64,000 nucleotides of DNA from Pseudolysinimonas_A sp947085045. Its GTDB lineage: Bacteria; Actinomycetota; Actinomycetes; Actinomycetales; Microbacteriaceae. The notes under the pieces were generated by a model that worked only from the letters and a program-made list of their open reading frames with translations, was not told where the DNA came from and did not search any database. Within the stretch, counting starts at the first letter, position 1. Every line of letters begins with the position of its first letter. Positions 16,095-22,942 of the stretch are shown one piece after another. The translations under genes and the position numbers were made by a program. The stretch is from NCBI GenBank assembly GCA_947085045.1, contig CAMTUU010000002.1, positions 475,573-539,572 on the forward strand, written 5' to 3'.

Positions 16095-16781
16095 GTGAAC
16101 GCCACCCGCAAGCTCCCTCTCGTCGCGTTCACCACGGTCGGCATCGCCGTGGTGGCGACGATCATCATCGCGGTCGTCGCCTCGATGATGAACCGGCCGA
16201 CGGCCGCGCCGAGCCCGGCGGGTACCTCCGCTCCGTCGATCGCCGGCGCGCTCCCCGGAACGGCGTCCGACACCTGGGTGCTCGACCAGGCCGGGCCCGA
16301 AGCTCCCACCCTCGTGGAATTCCTCGACTTCGAATGCGAGTACTGCGGGGCCGCCTACCCGTTCATCGAGCAGCTGCGGGCCGACTACGCGGGGCGCATC
16401 AACTTCGCGGTGCGCTACTTCCCGATTCCGAGCCACCGCAACTCGATGACCGCGGCGGTCGCCGTCGAGGCGGCCGCCCAGCAGGGGCGCATCGAGGACA
16501 TGTACAAGCTCATGTACGACAGACAGGCCGACTGGGCCGAGCAGACGAGCTCGAAGGCCGACCTGTTCCGCAGCTATGCCGAGCAGCTCGGTCTCGACCT
16601 GGCCGCCTACGACGCCGCCGTAGCCGACCCGGCGACGCAGGCCCGTGTACAGGCCGATCAGGATGGCGGTCGCGCGATGGGCGTGCAGGGAACCCCGACC
16701 TTCTTCCTCGATGGCCAGCAACTCGAGCTCGTCTCGTTCTCCGATCTGGTGCAGGCCGTCGATGACGCTCTCGCCCGCTGA
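16095..16781 (+). CDS. Membrane-anchored DsbA-family thiol oxidoreductase
   Basis: 228 aa. One N-terminal TM anchor (about residues 9-33), then a Pro/Ala linker and a thioredoxin-like DsbA domain with active site FECEYCGAAYP (C-E-Y-C, about residues 81-84) and the cis-Pro loop GVQGTPTFF. It acts outside the membrane on protein thiols. GTG 16095 follows AGAGGA by 6 nt. It lies 85 nt after the metal ATPase and overlaps lspA by 20 nt. In actinobacterial metal islands such a gene often sits beside cadA; here it may keep exported Cys-rich proteins in the right redox state. Confidence 0.88.
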   Translation: MNATRKLPLVAFTTVGIAVVATIIIAVVASMMNRPTAAPSPAGTSAPSIAGALPGTASDTWVLDQAGPEAPTLVEFLDFECEYCGAAYPFIEQLRADYAGRINFAVRYFPIPSHRNSMTAAVAVEAAAQQGRIEDMYKLMYDRQADWAEQTSSKADLFRSYAEQLGLDLAAYDAAVADPATQARVQADQDGGRAMGVQGTPTFFLDGQQLELVSFSDLVQAVDDALAR

Positions 16782-17310
16782 GCCGCGCGATGCCCGGCGG
16801 GGCTGGATCGTGCTCGCCGTGGTCGTCGCGACGATGGCTCTCACCGCCACCGTCGACCAAGTCACGAAGGCGCTCTCGCTCGCGCACCTGAGCCGGACGG
16901 AGCGCATTCCACTGCTGGGCGACTTCCTCGGTCTGCAGCTGGCCTTCAACCCCGGCACCGTGATGTCGTTCGGCTCCGGATCCACCTGGGTGTTCACGAT
17001 CATCTCGACGCTGGCGAGCATCGGCATCCCGATCTACGCCTGGCGGAAGGTGCGTTCGCTCGGATTCGCCGTGGCCGCCGGACTGGTCGGCGGCGGCGCG
17101 GTCGGCAACCTCGCCGACCGGCTGTTCGCCGAACCCGGGTTCGGCGTCGGTTGGGTCACCGACATGCTCGCCTACGGCAACCTGTTCATCGGAAATCTCG
17201 CCGATGTTTTCATCGGCGTCGGCGCCGGCCTGTTCGTTCTGCTGCTCGTCGCTCGCGCGGTTCGCGAACGTCGCTCGGGCGTCGTCGCTCGCGAGGAGCC
17301 GTCGACGTAG
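16762..17310 (+). CDS. lspA: Signal peptidase II-like protein of the metal-resistance module (PbrC-like)
   Basis: 182 aa with four predicted TM helices. The catalytic Asp pair of LspA is recognisable: GNLADRLFAEPGFGVGWVTDML and YGNLFIGNLADVF. An upstream NPGTVMSFG replaces the more usual N-x-G-A-A-F-G loop. The family cleaves lipoprotein signal peptides. In lead-resistance operons a dedicated LspA homologue (PbrC) accompanies the P-type ATPase, and this gene's place at the end of cmtR-cadA-dsbA fits that pattern. The housekeeping lspA is presumably elsewhere. ATG 16762 lies inside the dsbA gene (20-nt overlap). Confidence 0.85.
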   Translation: MTLSPAEPRDARRGWIVLAVVVATMALTATVDQVTKALSLAHLSRTERIPLLGDFLGLQLAFNPGTVMSFGSGSTWVFTIISTLASIGIPIYAWRKVRSLGFAVAAGLVGGGAVGNLADRLFAEPGFGVGWVTDMLAYGNLFIGNLADVFIGVGAGLFVLLLVARAVRERRSGVVAREEPST

Positions 17311-17443
17311 TACGCGCCGCTCGCCGGGAGCTCGGCCGGCCGTGGGGCGTCGTCGCCGAGTCCACGGAGCGGAGGCCAGCGAGGCGGCGACTGCTCTCGG
17401 ATGGCGGCGGCGTAGAGCCTGCGGAGGCCGGCCGCACTCGTCG
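17307..17443 (-). pseudogene. Remnant of a CHAP-hydrolase gene with internal deletion
   Basis: The minus-strand frame reads TSAAGLRRLYAAAIREQ near 17440-17390 and LPASGAYYVDG near 17330-17298. These match TNAADLRRMYAEAIRQQ and IPASGAYYLYA in the intact CHAP gene at 20227-21204, at both protein and DNA level (for example GTAGTACGCGCCNCTCGC). The middle of the gene, including the CHAP catalytic residues, is missing, and there is no start codon or signal. It overlaps the last codons of lspA. It looks like a recombination scar at the edge of the metal module. Confidence 0.6.
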
Positions 17444-17836
17444 CGACTTATCTCTCTGTTCAGCCGGAGATCTGCCGGTACGACGCGTTGTAGCTGTGGC
17501 TCGAGAGGCGTGATCCGGACCCTGACATCGACCCCCCGGAGTTGGTCCCGGTGGACTGCCACGTGCCCGAGATCGTCCCGATCCAGAGCGTGACCTGCTG
17601 TCATACGTCGTGGCAGGAACGCAGATGTCCCGCGTCCTTGAGGTGTACCCGGCCCATCTCGATCTGCTGGCGCGGCCCCACGAACTCTACCGATACGCGA
17701 GCGACCACACCCGGCGGCGGCTCAACCAGGCGCATCTTCAAGCGCATCTATGGCGGGAATGATGAGGTTGTCGGCGAGAGTGGGCAAAGGACGGGGAGCC
17801 GCACTCGGCACCCGAAGTGTCGATGAGTTCTCTAAC
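17444..17836. other. Decayed sequence with fragmentary reading frames
   Basis: No complete gene is supported here. Two short frames look like coding fragments. A minus-strand frame (17460-17600, 46 codons) has no start codon and ends YNASYRQISG. A plus-strand frame (17610-17762, 50 codons) contains EVYPAHLDLLARPHEL and a basic, helical end. I cannot assign either to a family. Together with the CHAP remnant and the adjacent tRNA-Arg this looks like scar tissue of lost insertions. Confidence 0.45.
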
Positions 17837-17870
17837 GGAAAAGCAGGCCATCGGATCCGATGGCCTGCTT
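17837..17870 (-). terminator. Rho-independent terminator of tRNA-Arg (perfect 30-bp palindrome)
   Basis: 17841-17870 is a perfect 30-bp palindrome centred on GGATCC (AAGCAGGCCATCG... and its complement). On the minus strand the stem is followed by TTTTCC, giving a strong intrinsic terminator about 70 nt downstream of the tRNA. Confidence 0.8.
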
Positions 17871-17937
17871 GCTGACCTCGTTCGGGCGCTAGGGGGCTCC
17901 CCCGTGGAAGGGGTTGGCGATTGCAGTACGCCTCATC

Positions 17938-18012
17938 TGGTGCCCCTGGAGGGACTCGAACCCCCAACCCTTTCCTTAGGACGGAACTGCTCTTCCATTG
18001 AGCTACAGAGGC
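17938..18012 (-). tRNA. tRNA-Arg (anticodon CCT)
   Basis: 75 nt with encoded CCA. Acceptor GCCTCTG pairs with CAGGGGC (one U-G), D-stem GCTC/GAGC, anticodon loop GTCCTAA giving anticodon CCT (reads AGG), and T-arm with TTCGAGT loop. A TAGAAT -10 lies just upstream on the minus strand (18028-18023). The metal module and decayed DNA abut its 3' side, as expected for an integration-prone tRNA. Confidence 0.93.
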
Positions 18013-18197
18013 TGACCGCTCGATTCTAGGCGGGCATCCGCGAACAGGATCTTCGGGCTGGCCGTTGCGAAGGGGCACTTGCTCCGTCGCGAACGTCGAG
18101 CGCACCGGCCGAACGGCAGACGAGCCGTACCAGGTCATCCGTCGGCTCCCCCGACTCACCGCGATGATGCGCGGGATACGCGTGGAGAGCATCCCGC

Positions 18198-20189
18198 TCA
18201 GCCGGATCCGCGGCTCAGCTCGGCCAGGATCGCCTCCTCGAACACGGGGGCGAAGTAGCGGCTGAAGGTCTTTGTCAGGTGGTTGCCGTCGAGATAGGTC
18301 TGGACGTCACCGATGATCAGGGGACACACGTCGCTGCAGAAGTAGGCCTGCAGATCCAGGTAGGTGGAGTCGGTGCCCTCCGCCGCGCCGCGCTCGGTCT
18401 CGACCACCTCCGGGTTGACCGCGTCGGCCACCGTGCTCGCGCAGGTGAGGGCATCCTGCACATGGGCGGAGAGGCAGTCCTGCGGATCGAAGTCACGATT
18501 CGGCACGTCGCCGACGAGGATCACCCGCGTCGACGGATCGAGCGCGTCGATCGTGCGGCTCAGTGCCGCCTGATAGTCGCCGAGTTCCAGGTACAGCTCC
18601 GCGTGGTTCGCGATCACCGCGACGTCCGGCGGGTCGGCGCGCAGCAGATCGATGACCCCCTGGCGCCACTGGTTGCAGGCGGGGTAGGGGCTGGTGTCGA
18701 CGAGCACGTTCTCGACGTAGGCCGACGGGCAGCCCCGCTTGGTGTACCTGCTCATCTGGATCGTGCCGTCTTCCGCGAGCACCTCGAGAGCGGGGAGCCA
18801 GGATGCGGCGTGGGAGTCGCCGAACAGCGCCACGGTCGGGGCGTCGGGCGCGACACTGTACAGGCAGCCCGACGGGTCGACGTCGGCGTAATCGCGCACG
18901 CACTCGGGCCGGTCGGTTCCGGGGATGTCGCTCGAGCCGGCCCACAGGTCGGGCCTGAGGTTGTCGGGAACGAACGCCGTGCCCTCCGGGTTCGTGCTGA
19001 GCACGAACGCGGGCGCTGGGCGTCCCGCGTCGACGGGGAGACGCTGCACCACGATTGCGCTCGGCACGAGCACGACCGCGACGGCGAGACTGGCGGCGAC
19101 ACCGACGAGCACGGTGCGTCGCGGAGTCGCGGTCCATCTCCAGGTCCCCCGTCGTCCGGGCTCCTCGACGAAGCGCCACAGCAGCCAGGCGAGTGGCACG
19201 GCCACCGCCCCCAGCAGGAGCGTCGCCCACAGCGGCAGCGGTTCACGCCAGCCGACCAGCACCTGGGGCACGACGATCAACGGCCAGTGCACGAGGTAGA
19301 GCGAGTACGAGATCTTGCCGATGAACTGCATCGGCGGCAGGGCGAGCAGGCCCGCCGGACCGAAGCGGGTCGCCCCGGTGCCGCCGAGGATCGCGGCGGC
19401 GGTGGCGACGACCGGCAGGGCGGCGTACCACGACGGGTATTGCGTTCCGGGACCGTAGAGCAGCGCGGCGGCGACGATTCCGGCCAGCCCTGCCCAGGCG
19501 AGCGGAGCCTTCCACCATCGCCGCGCGGCGATCCCGGGCACCGCGACGACAGCGAGAGCGACCAGCGCACCGACGCCGAGCTCCCAGGCCCGCGTCGGAA
19601 GGAGGAAGAACGCCAGCGGCTGCCGCCAGTCGGACACGGCGACGCCGAGGGCGAAGGACACGACGGTGACGATCGCGACCGCCACGAGCAGTCCTCGTCG
19701 GGAACGTCCGAAGAACCTCCAGGCGAGCAGCAGCAGGAGCGGCCAGACGAGGTAGAACTGCTCCTCGACGCCGAGCGACCAGTAGTGCTGCACGACAGAT
19801 GGATCCGTGCCCGCAAAGTAGTCGGTGCCGGAGACGGCGAAGAGGATGTTCGGCCCGTAGAGCGCCGCCGACGCGATCTCGACGAACGCCTTCGGCTTCA
19901 TGAGCGGAGGGAACAGCAGGGCGACGAGCACGGCCGTCACCGCGAGCACGATCAGTGCCGCGGGCAGCAGCCGCCGGATGCGCCGGCTGTAGAAGTCGCG
20001 CAACCTCATCCGACCGGACTCGATCGACTCGGCGAGGTGGGTCGTGATGAGGAACCCGGAGATCACGAAGAACACGTCGACGCCGACGAAGCCCCCACCG
20101 AAGAACGTCAACCCTGCGTGATTGACGACAACCAACGCCACCGCGATCGCGCGAAGACCCTGGATGTCGGGTCGGAATTCTCGTCTCAC
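18198..20189 (-). CDS. OafA/YrhL-type acyltransferase with C-terminal SGNH domain
   Basis: 663 aa. Residues 1-380 form the acyltransferase-3 membrane domain of about ten TM helices, opening with the diagnostic RPDIQGLRAIAVALVVVNH (catalytic His) and FFVISGFLI. After an eleventh TM near 395 comes an extracytoplasmic SGNH-hydrolase-like domain: GDSHAASWLPALE (block I Ser), NHAELYLELGD, and the DGNHLTKTF end with the Asp-His pair. Such proteins O-acetylate surface polysaccharides or peptidoglycan. GTG 20189 gives the expected start VRREFRPDIQG. The gene follows the CHAP gene but is separated by 37 nt. Confidence 0.9.
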   Translation of the reverse strand: MRREFRPDIQGLRAIAVALVVVNHAGLTFFGGGFVGVDVFFVISGFLITTHLAESIESGRMRLRDFYSRRIRRLLPAALIVLAVTAVLVALLFPPLMKPKAFVEIASAALYGPNILFAVSGTDYFAGTDPSVVQHYWSLGVEEQFYLVWPLLLLLAWRFFGRSRRGLLVAVAIVTVVSFALGVAVSDWRQPLAFFLLPTRAWELGVGALVALAVVAVPGIAARRWWKAPLAWAGLAGIVAAALLYGPGTQYPSWYAALPVVATAAAILGGTGATRFGPAGLLALPPMQFIGKISYSLYLVHWPLIVVPQVLVGWREPLPLWATLLLGAVAVPLAWLLWRFVEEPGRRGTWRWTATPRRTVLVGVAASLAVAVVLVPSAIVVQRLPVDAGRPAPAFVLSTNPEGTAFVPDNLRPDLWAGSSDIPGTDRPECVRDYADVDPSGCLYSVAPDAPTVALFGDSHAASWLPALEVLAEDGTIQMSRYTKRGCPSAYVENVLVDTSPYPACNQWRQGVIDLLRADPPDVAVIANHAELYLELGDYQAALSRTIDALDPSTRVILVGDVPNRDFDPQDCLSAHVQDALTCASTVADAVNPEVVETERGAAEGTDSTYLDLQAYFCSDVCPLIIGDVQTYLDGNHLTKTFSRYFAPVFEEAILAELSRGSG

Positions 20190-20226
20190 AGGGCCCCAGG
20201 CTATCGCCGACTCACGCCGGGCCGGA

Positions 20227-21204
20227 TCATCCAGGCGGGGCGTAAAGGTAGTACGCGCCACTCGCGGGGATGATCCGCTGGCCGTAGCCGTGGTCGACCC
20301 CGTAGTTGTACTCCTCGAGCGCGACGCTGCCATCAGCCATGACGCCGGACACGTAGGCGACGTGGTTCGCGCCGGGGAACCACGCGACCGAGCCGACCTC
20401 GGGGGTGGTGCCGGTCGGCCAGCCGCGGCGCTCCCACTCGCTCTTCCAGGCGCGACCGCTGCCCTGTGCGAGGTTCGACCACACCCACTTCCACGGAGCG
20501 CTCGTCACGCCGGCGTCGCGATTGAGCCGCCAGGCGACGAAGTCGACGCACTCCCGGTAGTAGTAGTTGAACGACGAGAGTCCGCCGCCCTGGTCTTCGA
20601 TCACCTGGTCGGGGAACGGGTAGTCGTCGCCCATCTCCCGCGCGCCGGACGCGAGATAGGCAGCCAGGTTCTGCTGCCGGATGGCTTCGGCGTACATCCG
20701 GCGCAGGTCGGCCGCGTTCGTGGTCGAGTACGAGTCGCGGATGAACGCCGAGTCGTCGGTGCTCGCCGCGGCGATCTGCAACGCCTGGCCGTCGAGCGGC
20801 TCGGCGTTCTCGGCGAGGCCGTTCTGGTCCGCGAAGGCGGGGAGGGTGAGCGAGGCGAAGAGTCCGACGACGACCGCCATGACGCCGGCGCTGCTCAGTT
20901 TGTGGCGCAGGCTCGTCTTCGCGGGGCGTGCGAGGTCAGAGCGGACGGCGTCCCGGATGCGGGTGCGCCTCGCCTTGGGCCGCGACGCGGCAGCACGGAG
21001 CGCGGCGGCATCGGCGCGGTAGCCACCGGCCTGGCGCATCGCGCGGCGCGACGAGGGAGCGGCGGCCTCGGTCGCAGCGTCGGACGGCGCGGCGACGAGG
21101 CCGTTTCCGGGTACGGGCGACGGCTGAGTGAAGGTGGAGCGAGAATCCGCATCCAGTTCACCGAAGAGTCCCCTGAATGAATCGGGGGTCTCGCTATCCG
21201 TCAC
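20227..21204 (-). CDS. Secreted CHAP-domain peptidoglycan hydrolase
   Basis: 325 aa. A long basic N-terminal cytoplasmic region (about 100 residues) precedes one hydrophobic segment (SAGVMAVVVGLFASLTLPAFA, about 107-126) acting as signal or anchor. The C-terminal CHAP domain (about 185-325) has YRECVDFVAWRLN (catalytic Cys), NHVAYVSG (His) and EEYNYG (third residue). It should cut peptidoglycan peptides or amide bonds during growth or division. GTG 21204 has GGAGG 9 nt upstream. The promoter region carries GTTAYC-type repeats suggestive of MtrA control. A deleted partial copy lies at 17307-17443. Confidence 0.88.
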   Translation of the reverse strand: MTDSETPDSFRGLFGELDADSRSTFTQPSPVPGNGLVAAPSDAATEAAAPSSRRAMRQAGGYRADAAALRAAASRPKARRTRIRDAVRSDLARPAKTSLRHKLSSAGVMAVVVGLFASLTLPAFADQNGLAENAEPLDGQALQIAAASTDDSAFIRDSYSTTNAADLRRMYAEAIRQQNLAAYLASGAREMGDDYPFPDQVIEDQGGGLSSFNYYYRECVDFVAWRLNRDAGVTSAPWKWVWSNLAQGSGRAWKSEWERRGWPTGTTPEVGSVAWFPGANHVAYVSGVMADGSVALEEYNYGVDHGYGQRIIPASGAYYLYAPPG

Positions 21205-21228
21205 GTTGCAACAGCCTCCGGGTCAGCG

Positions 21229-21293
21229 ACCTTATGACCTTACGCGAGACCGGCTGGGAAGTCACAGAGAGATAACGGCAGACCCGTGGTAAC
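21229..21293 (-). promoter_or_regulatory. CHAP-gene promoter with MtrA-like direct repeat
   Basis: On the minus strand GTTATC-N5-GTGACT (21276-21260) forms a direct repeat of the GTTAC type recognised by actinobacterial MtrA, and GTGACT doubles as a -35 hexamer 17 nt before TAAGGT (21242-21237). A further GTTACC lies at 21293-21288. MtrA is known to control cell-wall hydrolase genes, which fits the target; binding here is inferred. Confidence 0.45.
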
Positions 21294-21300
21294 GGCCGAT

Positions 21301-21798
21301 TCAGGCGGCGGGGGCCAGGAATTCGTCCCACTGCGGCTCGGTGCGCTCGACGCCGCGCACGAGCCACGCGGTGCCGTGCGGAGCGCGGGGCACGGTGCGC
21401 AGCGACCAGCCCATCTCCTGCGGCGTGCGGTCGCCCTTGACGTTGTTGCACCGCAGACAGCACGCGACGAGGTTCTCCCACGAGTCGGCGCCGCCGCGCG
21501 AGCGAGGCATCACGTGGTCGATCGTCGTCGCGCCCGAGGCGCAGTACGCGCAGCGTTGCCCGTCGCGGCGCAACACACCGCGGCGCGAGACGGGCACGTT
21601 GCGACCCGACGGCACCTTCACGTAGCGACGCAGGATGATGACGGACGGCCGGTCCCACTCCCCCGAGGTGCCGATGACCGGATGCTCGGAATCGCTCGCG
21701 ATGACCGCCGCCTTGCCGCAGAGCACGAGCACGAGTGCTCGCTTGAAGGACACGACGGCAAGCGGCTCGTAGCCGGCATTGAGTACCAGAGTGCGCAA
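21301..21798 (-). CDS. HNH endonuclease
   Basis: 165 aa. Begins MRTLVLNAGYEPLAVVSFKRAL, the characteristic start of a conserved actinobacterial HNH family. The core has CAYCASGATTIDHVMPRSRGG, WENLVACCLRCNNVKGDRTP: two CxxC zinc pairs, the DH of the HNH motif and the N..K.D end. TTG 21798 is the chosen start since AGAGGAGA lies about 8 nt upstream and the family motif begins there. The gene is widespread and its cellular role is unknown. A 7-bp perfect hairpin (21821-21839) sits just upstream of the ribosome binding site. Confidence 0.88.
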   Translation of the reverse strand: MRTLVLNAGYEPLAVVSFKRALVLVLCGKAAVIASDSEHPVIGTSGEWDRPSVIILRRYVKVPSGRNVPVSRRGVLRRDGQRCAYCASGATTIDHVMPRSRGGADSWENLVACCLRCNNVKGDRTPQEMGWSLRTVPRAPHGTAWLVRGVERTEPQWDEFLAPAA

Positions 21799-21883
21799 GA
21801 CGGGTTCTCCTCTCGAAGGCGCCTGCACGGCTTGCAGGCATTCGACATCCCCGCTCAGTCGCGGATCGGGAGGAGCAAACGAA

Positions 21884-21911
21884 AGGCGCCGTCGCGAACG
21901 ACAGCGCCTTA
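21884..21911 (-). terminator. Intrinsic terminator with UUCG loop
   Basis: On the minus strand AGGCGCTGTCG-TTCG-CGACGGCGCCT (21909-21884) forms an 11-bp stem (one G-U) with a TTCG loop, followed by TTCG and TTTG. It overlaps the stop codon of the 33-aa ORF and lies between that ORF and the HNH gene, so it could act as an attenuator. Confidence 0.8.
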
Positions 21912-22010
21912 CTGAACCGGCACGTGACAGTGCACGACCGGCCTGATGCTGCGCCGTATGGGGAACAGCGCGCGCGCATCCTTGGTGGGCATGCTGCTCG
22001 CGTACCGCAT
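21909..22010 (-). CDS. 33-aa small ORF (possible leader peptide)
   Basis: 33 codons, ATG 22010 with AGGAG 6 nt upstream and a TAGCCT -10 at 22051-22046. The product is basic and ends RPVVHCHVPVQ; no signal or TM helix is seen. Its stop codon is inside the first arm of a strong UUCG terminator, and the HNH gene starts 110 nt further on. It therefore has the geometry of a leader peptide controlling readthrough, although an independent small protein is equally possible. Not recognised as a family. Confidence 0.55.
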   Translation of the reverse strand: MRYASSMPTKDARALFPIRRSIRPVVHCHVPVQ

Positions 22011-22045
22011 ACGACTCTCCTGGATCCTCGAGTGACGAGGGCTCC

Positions 22046-22089
22046 AGGCTAACCCCGCAACCGCGACCCCGTGGTTACGGCGCGGTAAA
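22046..22089 (-). promoter_or_regulatory. Promoter of the 33-aa ORF with GTTACC-like direct repeat
   Basis: TTTACC-N5-GTAACC (22089-22073, minus strand) is an 11-bp-phased direct repeat at the -35 position of a TAGCCT -10 (22051-22046). It resembles the repeat at the CHAP promoter and may bind the same regulator (MtrA-like, inferred). Confidence 0.4.
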
Positions 22090-22174
22090 GCTTCCCGCAC
22101 CCTGCAGCGCGGCCCCCGACCGGCTACGAGGTCGAAGGCGCCCGCCGACTCCACGCCTCGGCAGAGGAGAGGAG

Positions 22175-22867
22175 TCAGCTCGCGACGTAGACGTGCGTCG
22201 CGACCTCGGCCGGCAGCTCGAGTCCGTCGCCGAAGCCCTCGACCTGCACGAGCACGTAGCCTCCGGCGGCCGCGATCGTCGCCTGCGCACCCGGCACGAC
22301 GCCCGCGGCGCGCAGCTGCTCGAGTAGCTCAGGCTCGAACTGCACCGGCTCGCCGAGGCGCTTGATCTGCACCGCCGCCGAGCCGTCGAGGCCGCGGACC
22401 CGCTCGACGATGTTCACGACGCCCTCGAGGAACGGGCGCGACGCCTGGCCGCCGATCTCCTCGAGCGCGGGGATGGGGTTGCCGTAAGGCGATTCCGTCG
22501 GGTTGCCGAGCACCTCGAGCAGGCGACGCTCGACCTGCTCGCTCATCACGTGCTCCCACCGGCAGGCCTCGTCGTGCACAAGGCTCCAGTCCAGTCCGAT
22601 GACGTCGTGCAGCAGGCGCTCCGCGAGACGGTGCTTGCGCATCACGTGCAACGCACGGCTGCGACCCTCGGCGGTGAATTCGAGGTGGCGGTCGCCCTCG
22701 ACCCGCACGAGGCCGTCGCGCTCCATGCGCCCGATCGTCTGCGAGACCGTCGGCCCCGAGTGCCCGAGGCGCTCGGAGATGCGCGCGCGCAGCGGGATGA
22801 TCCCCTCTTCTTCGAGGTCGTAGATCGTGCGGAGATACATCTCGGTCGTGTCGACGAGATCGGTCAT
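22175..22867 (-). CDS. DtxR/IdeR-family metal-dependent regulator
   Basis: 230 aa, the length of full DtxR/IdeR with an SH3-like C-terminal domain. N-terminal winged helix: TTEMYLRTIYDLEEEG, then ISERLGHSGPTVSQTIGRMERDGL (recognition helix). Metal-site region: HRLAERLLHDVIGL and HDEACRWEHVMSEQVERRL, with the Cys-His-Glu pattern of the Fe(II) site. GGGAGG lies 8 nt before ATG 22867. A TAGGCT -10 (22896-22891) lies between the arms of an inverted repeat GTCGCC/GGCGAC (22885-22908), a candidate autoregulatory site. Iron boxes at htaA (41748-41817) are likely targets. MntR-type manganese sensing is the alternative. Confidence 0.9.
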   Translation of the reverse strand: MTDLVDTTEMYLRTIYDLEEEGIIPLRARISERLGHSGPTVSQTIGRMERDGLVRVEGDRHLEFTAEGRSRALHVMRKHRLAERLLHDVIGLDWSLVHDEACRWEHVMSEQVERRLLEVLGNPTESPYGNPIPALEEIGGQASRPFLEGVVNIVERVRGLDGSAAVQIKRLGEPVQFEPELLEQLRAAGVVPGAQATIAAAGGYVLVQVEGFGDGLELPAEVATHVYVAS

Positions 22868-22942
22868 GGCGGTGGCCTCCCTGTGTCGCCAGCCTACCTT
22901 TCGGCGACCCGCAGAAAACCGGCGGCCCGCTAGCATCGCAGG

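Noticed and set aside
18279..20273. Long plus-strand frame opposite the acyltransferase gene
   Set aside because: Antisense shadow of a gene with strong acyltransferase and SGNH signatures; the product is low-complexity and charged.
21205..21300. Possible cyclic-di-AMP (ydaO) riboswitch ahead of the CHAP gene
   Set aside because: Such switches often precede wall hydrolases in actinobacteria, but the gap is only 96 nt, the transcript would begin near 21230, and the conserved core sequences are not found.
22885..22908. Iron box in the promoter of the DtxR-family gene itself
   Set aside because: The GTCGCC/GGCGAC repeat around the -10 does not match the TTAGGTTAG-type consensus, so it is noted only as a candidate autoregulatory repeat.
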